In this document: piece after piece, positions 6,312-9,176 of the stretch | Position numbering within the stretch: position 1 is the first letter of the stretch | Layout of the letters: every line of letters begins with the position of its first letter | From: an uncultured Streptococcus sp. | Lineage (GTDB): Bacteria > Bacillota > Bacilli > Lactobacillales > Streptococcaceae | Length of the DNA stretch: 9,176 nt | Assembly (NCBI GenBank): GCA_934201655.1 | Contig: CAKPXD010000052.1 | Span: 1-9,176, forward strand | Reading direction: 5' to 3' | Translations under genes and position numbers: made by a program | The notes under the pieces: model-generated | What the model saw: only the letters and a program-made list of their open reading frames with translations | Databases searched by the model: none | What the model was told of the DNA's origin: nothing

Positions 6312-6392
6312 AAAAATCTCCTTTGAAATAGACAAAGATAAAAATAGCTCGTCAGATTTTACATAGATTTTGACGTCTGTGTCGTAGTCTTC

Positions 6393-6421
6393 AGTGTATC
6401 ATTTATTTGCTTTTAATTCAA
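6393..6421 (-). promoter_or_regulatory. Promoter of the lipoprotein/membrane-protein operon
   Basis: The -35 TTGAAT (6421-6416) and the -10 TACACT (6398-6393) are 17 bases apart, and TGA before the -10 gives an extended element. Transcription should begin near 6386, about 75 bases before the lipoprotein start. Confidence 0.6.
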
Positions 6422-6437
6422 CAGCTATCATATATCG

Positions 6438-6470
6438 AAAAAAGGCTAATCCAAGTAGGAATTAGCCCTT
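6438..6470. terminator. Bidirectional terminator after queA
   Basis: GGCTAATCC (6444-6452) pairs with GGAATTAGCC (6458-6467) with one bulged base. On the minus strand it is followed by six T (6438-6443). It lies 29 bases past the queA stop and isolates queA from the downstream lipoprotein promoter. Confidence 0.82.
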
Positions 6471-6498
6471 TTATTTCTAGTTTTGATTTGCTCGTTTT

Positions 6499-7536
6499 TT
6501 AGTAGATAAACATGGCATCGCCAAAGCTAAAGAAACGGTATTTTTCATCGATAGCATGCTGGTAGGCTTTGAGGACCAATTCACGACCTGCAAAAGCTGA
6601 GACAAGCATGACCAAGGTAGACTTCGGCAAATGGAAATTAGTAGAAAAAGCATCCACCACCTTCCAGTCATAGCCTGGCTTGATAAAGATATTAGTCCAG
6701 CCAGAATCGGCCTGGATTTGCCCATCAAACTTGCTTCCGATGGTTTCTAGCGTACGGATAGAGGTAGTCCCCACAGCAATGACACGGCCACCATTTTCTT
6801 TGACCTGACGCAAGGTCGCTGCTGCTTCCTCAGACAATTGGTAAAACTCTGAGTGCATCTCATGCTCATCCAAATTATCTACTGAAACAGGTCTAAAGGT
6901 CCCAAGTCCAACGTGCAAGGTCAGGTAGACTAGGTGAACGCCTTTTTGCTGGATTTCTTCTAGTAATTCTTTGGTAAAATGTAGCCCTGCAGTTGGGGCT
7001 GCTGCTGATCCACTCTCCTTGGCATAGACTGTCTGGTAACGTTCACGGTCATCCAATTTTTCGTGAATATAAGGAGGCAAAGGCATTTCTCCAAGACTTT
7101 CAAGTACCTCTAAGAAAATCCCCTCATATTCAAAACGGACAATACGGCCGCCATGGGTTAATTCCTCGGTCACAACCGCGCTAAGTCGACCATCACCAAA
7201 GATAACGCGGGTGCCGACCTTGAGACGTTTGGCTGGCTTCGCCAATACTTCCCATTCGTCTCCTGCTGTATTTTTCAAAAGCAAGAGTTCAACATGGCCC
7301 CCTGTTTCTTCTTTTTGACCATGAAGTCGAGCTGGCAAAACGCGGGTATCATTCATAACCAGGGCATCACCTGGCTCTAGCATTTCGATAATAGAGTGAA
7401 AGTGGCGATCTTGAAATTCACCTGTTTTGCGATTGACCATCAAGAGTTTAGAGGCATCGCGCTTTTCCAAAGGAGTCTGAGCAATCAACTCCTCAGGCAA
7501 GTGAAAATCAAAATCATTTGTATTTAATGTTGTCAT
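6499..7536 (-). CDS. queA: S-adenosylmethionine:tRNA ribosyltransferase-isomerase QueA
   Basis: QueA transfers and rearranges the ribosyl part of S-adenosylmethionine onto preQ1 in the wobble base of GUN-reading tRNAs, giving epoxyqueuosine in the cytoplasm. The 345 residues cover the whole family length. Family hallmarks are seen in order: [22 protein letters not shown] (about 11-32), [17 protein letters not shown] (57-73), [49 protein letters not shown], and FIKPGY with [19 protein letters not shown] near the end. ATG 7536 is the only sensible start; its ribosome site (GAAAAGAAGA) is weak. It follows the LysR gene by 28 bases without a hairpin and is probably co-transcribed with it. No other queuosine gene is in the window. 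Confidence 0.97.
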   Translation of the reverse strand: MTTLNTNDFDFHLPEELIAQTPLEKRDASKLLMVNRKTGEFQDRHFHSIIEMLEPGDALVMNDTRVLPARLHGQKEETGGHVELLLLKNTAGDEWEVLAKPAKRLKVGTRVIFGDGRLSAVVTEELTHGGRIVRFEYEGIFLEVLESLGEMPLPPYIHEKLDDRERYQTVYAKESGSAAAPTAGLHFTKELLEEIQQKGVHLVYLTLHVGLGTFRPVSVDNLDEHEMHSEFYQLSEEAAATLRQVKENGGRVIAVGTTSIRTLETIGSKFDGQIQADSGWTNIFIKPGYDWKVVDAFSTNFHLPKSTLVMLVSAFAGRELVLKAYQHAIDEKYRFFSFGDAMFIY

Positions 7537-7564
7537 TCTTCTTTTCTCTTCTCATTTATTCAAA

Positions 7565-8473
7565 TTACTTATCAAAGCGAACTTCTTCAAGTAGGTACTC
7601 TATGAAGCGTTCACCCATCTTAGACAAGCTAGTTTTCTCATGCTGGATATAAACCAGTTCAATGGGATCATCAATATCAAGTGGAATCGAAACGATATTG
7701 TCTCCATTGAGATTACTATTAAGGATACCAGTCGCGATGGTATATCCGTCCAAACCAATCAAGAGATTGAACAAGGTCGCACGGTCACTAACAACGATGG
7801 ATTTCTTGTGGTGTTCCTGAGACAAAATCTCCTCTGAGAAATAGAAGGAATTATGGGTACCTTGGTCATAGCTCAAGTATGGGAAGTCTTCTAGGTCTGC
7901 CAACTGCACCTTGTCTCTCTTAGCAAGAGGGTTAGTCTTGCTGACAAAGATATGGGGTTGGGCTGTAAAGAGATGGTGGGCAACGAGATGGTTGTCATCT
8001 AACATCTTCGAAAGAACATCCCTATTATAGCTATTTAAAAAGAGAACTCCTACTTCACTTCGGAAGTTCTTGACATCATCGATAATCTCCCAAGTTCTCG
8101 TCTCACGCAAAAAAAGCTCGTACTTTTCCATATCGCTTTTCTTGAGCAAGGAAACAAAGGCATTAACTACAAAGGCATAGTGTTGCGAAGACACACTAAA
8201 AAGCTCGCGATGAGCGATTGGGTTCTTATAGCGTTCTTCTAGAAGTTGAGTTTGCTCGACAACCTGACGAGCATAGGATAAAAACTCCATCCCATCACGT
8301 GTGAGGGTGATTCCCTTAGGATTGCGGATAAAAATCTCAATTCCCATCTCATTTTCTAGGTCACGAACGGCATTTGATAGACTCGGTTGTGTAATGAAAA
8401 GTTGCTTGGCAGCCTCATTCATCGAACCAGTCTCTACGATTTTGATAATATAGTGTAATTGTTGAATTCTCAT
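7565..8473 (-). CDS. cpsY: LysR-family transcriptional regulator, CpsY/MtaR-like
   Basis: The product has 302 residues. A winged helix-turn-helix occupies about 1-60 (RIQQLHYIIKIVETGSMNEAAKQLFITQPSLSNAVRDLE), with the substrate-binding domain at about 88-290. The sequence closely recalls the streptococcal regulator called CpsY or MtaR, linked in other species to methionine uptake, capsule and survival in neutrophils. The symbol rests on memory of the family. ATG 8473 matches the usual MRIQQL start; an in-frame TTG at 8500 lies upstream of the promoter's -10 and is rejected. No ribosome site precedes the ATG, while a -10 TACAAT ends seven bases before it, so the mRNA is probably leaderless. 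It is followed by queA. Confidence 0.88.
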   Translation of the reverse strand: MRIQQLHYIIKIVETGSMNEAAKQLFITQPSLSNAVRDLENEMGIEIFIRNPKGITLTRDGMEFLSYARQVVEQTQLLEERYKNPIAHRELFSVSSQHYAFVVNAFVSLLKKSDMEKYELFLRETRTWEIIDDVKNFRSEVGVLFLNSYNRDVLSKMLDDNHLVAHHLFTAQPHIFVSKTNPLAKRDKVQLADLEDFPYLSYDQGTHNSFYFSEEILSQEHHKKSIVVSDRATLFNLLIGLDGYTIATGILNSNLNGDNIVSIPLDIDDPIELVYIQHEKTSLSKMGERFIEYLLEEVRFDK

Positions 8474-8479
8474 GCTTTT

Positions 8480-8488
8480 ATTGTACCA
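8480..8488 (-). promoter_or_regulatory. Extended -10 promoter giving a leaderless LysR transcript
   Basis: TGGTACAAT on the minus strand (8488-8480) is an extended -10 element. Six bases (AAAAGC) separate it from the ATG at 8473, so the expected transcription start is the A of the ATG. The -35 region is weak (TTTTTA at 17 bases). Confidence 0.65.
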
Positions 8489-8563
8489 TACTTGAGGCAA
8501 TATAAAAAGAACCAGTAACTGAAAGCCAAGCTAGCCGCATATCAGTCTTTTTTTGTAGCTCAT

Positions 8564-8595
8564 AAAAAAGAGGTTGGATGATTTCCAACCTCTTT
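8564..8595 (-). terminator. Strong terminator of the pepS-glsB operon
   Basis: AAAGAGGTTGGA (8567-8578) pairs perfectly with TCCAACCTCTTT (8584-8595) around a five-base loop. The minus-strand T run is at 8564-8569. It separates this operon from the LysR promoter. Confidence 0.88.
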
Positions 8596-8616
8596 ATCTG
8601 TTCTAGCAAGTTAAAA

Positions 8617-8847
8617 CTAGCTGTCTTTTTTCCAAAAGATGGCTAATAAAATCATGGCTCCCAAAACTGATGGGATAATAGCCGTATCAGCTAAAATAGG
8701 GCCCCAAGTTCCAAAAAGCATTTGACCCAGGAAAGCACCAATCCAACCCAGGAACATTTTCCCGAAGCATCCCATCCGTTCTCCACGATTGGTGATAGCT
8801 CCTGCCAATAGTCCGATCAAAAGACCGACAAACATACTTCCAAGCAT
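8617..8847 (-). CDS. GlsB/YeaQ/YmgE-family stress-response membrane protein
   Basis: The product has 76 residues and three hydrophobic spans (about 2-20, 28-47, 54-72). It has the glycine pattern of the transglycosylase-associated (PF04226) family: GLLIGLLAGAITNRGERMGCFGKMFLGWIGAFLGQMLFG. The family is made of small inner-membrane proteins linked to general or envelope stress; the molecular role is not known. AAGGAGA overlaps the stop codon of the aminopeptidase gene, nine bases before the ATG, so the two are translationally coupled. A frame at 8687-8869 over the same bases is a shadow. Confidence 0.9.
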   Translation of the reverse strand: MLGSMFVGLLIGLLAGAITNRGERMGCFGKMFLGWIGAFLGQMLFGTWGPILADTAIIPSVLGAMILLAIFWKKDS

Positions 8848-8856
8848 AGTTTCTCC

Positions 8857-9176
8857 TTAAATTGCCCAATCTCCATTGCGGAAGAGTGGTACGCGTGTCC
8901 CATCCTCACGGATACCATCGATATCCATTTGGTTCGAACCAATCATAAAGTCAACGTGAACATCTGAACGATTAAGCCCTGCAGCTTCAAGTTCTTCTTC
9001 ACTCATCTCAGCTCCACCAACAACGCTCGTTGCATAGGCTGCACCAATAGCCAAGTGGTTAGAAGCATTTTCATCGAAAAGGGTGTTAAAGAAGGTAATC
9101 CCTGACTGAGAAATTGGACTTGGATCTGGTACCAAGGCACACTCACCCAAGGCACGCGCACCAGCATTCTTAAAGA
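8857..9176 (-). CDS. pepS: Aminopeptidase PepS, M29 family (C-terminal part)
   Basis: The last 105 residues of an M29 metallo-aminopeptidase are present; the gene continues off the right edge. Family members are cytoplasmic enzymes of about 410 residues with two metal ions that trim N-terminal residues from peptides. The visible metal and catalytic motifs are ALGECALVP (Glu), NHLAIGAAY (His and Tyr seven residues apart) and DVHVDFMIGS (His and Asp). The C-terminus reads GTRVPLFRNGDWAI. The frame has no break up to the window edge. Its last codons provide the ribosome site for the GlsB-type gene. Confidence 0.93.
   Translation of the reverse strand, partial: FKNAGARALGECALVPDPSPISQSGITFFNTLFDENASNHLAIGAAYATSVVGGAEMSEEELEAAGLNRSDVHVDFMIGSNQMDIDGIREDGTRVPLFRNGDWAI

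Noticed and set aside
8474..8500. In-frame TTG start that would lengthen the LysR protein by nine residues
   Set aside because: The extension covers the -10 promoter element and the family normally starts MRIQQL.
1..9176. CRISPR array, tRNA/rRNA genes, riboswitches, transposases and competence cin-boxes
   Set aside because: I looked for regular repeats, transposase-like proteins and TACGAATA-type boxes by eye on both strands and saw none.

Overview
The window looks like a chromosomal piece of a mitis-group Streptococcus. The right third carries genes with a typical streptococcal look: the end of an M29 aminopeptidase (PepS), a GlsB/YeaQ-type membrane protein, a CpsY/MtaR-like LysR regulator and queA. 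The DNA is AT-rich, ribosome sites are of the AGGAGG/AAAGAGG type, and several promoters have the extended -10 (TGnTATAAT-like) element common in streptococci. The species cannot be fixed from the sequence alone. All genes but one are on the minus strand.

Right part (about 6440-9176): pepS (partial) and the glsB-like gene form an operon ending at a strong hairpin at 8564-8595. The LysR gene has its own extended -10 promoter placed so close to the ATG that the mRNA should be leaderless. queA follows 28 bases later and ends at a bidirectional terminator (6438-6470).

Middle part (about 3770-6421): one promoter (6393-6421) appears to drive a lipoprotein, a 64-residue single-span membrane protein, a multi-span membrane protein and a 177-residue membrane-anchored protein. 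It probably reads on into a broken copy of a four-span membrane protein (3101-3769), ending at the hairpin at 3049-3076. The multi-span gene seems to have lost its charged C-terminal tail through a one-base contraction of an A run.

Left part (1-3770): an accessory cluster. Two paralogous genes for a four-span membrane protein (162-818 intact; 3101-3769 broken by one CGA-to-TGA change) lie in the same orientation about 2.95 kb apart. Between them are two immunity-type genes: a GAD-like/Tdi1-like protein (950-1489) and an Imm33/DUF2185-like protein (1601-2206). A divergent gene for a two-span protein with a possible PH-like domain (2507-3040) is also there. No toxin gene is visible, so these look like orphan immunity genes gathered in a recombining array. 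Fragments of other genes lie just upstream of several of them (2203-2322, 3800-3934). A 25-base promoter-containing repeat is shared by the intact membrane gene and the immunity operon.

No RNA genes, CRISPR arrays or intact mobile elements were seen.
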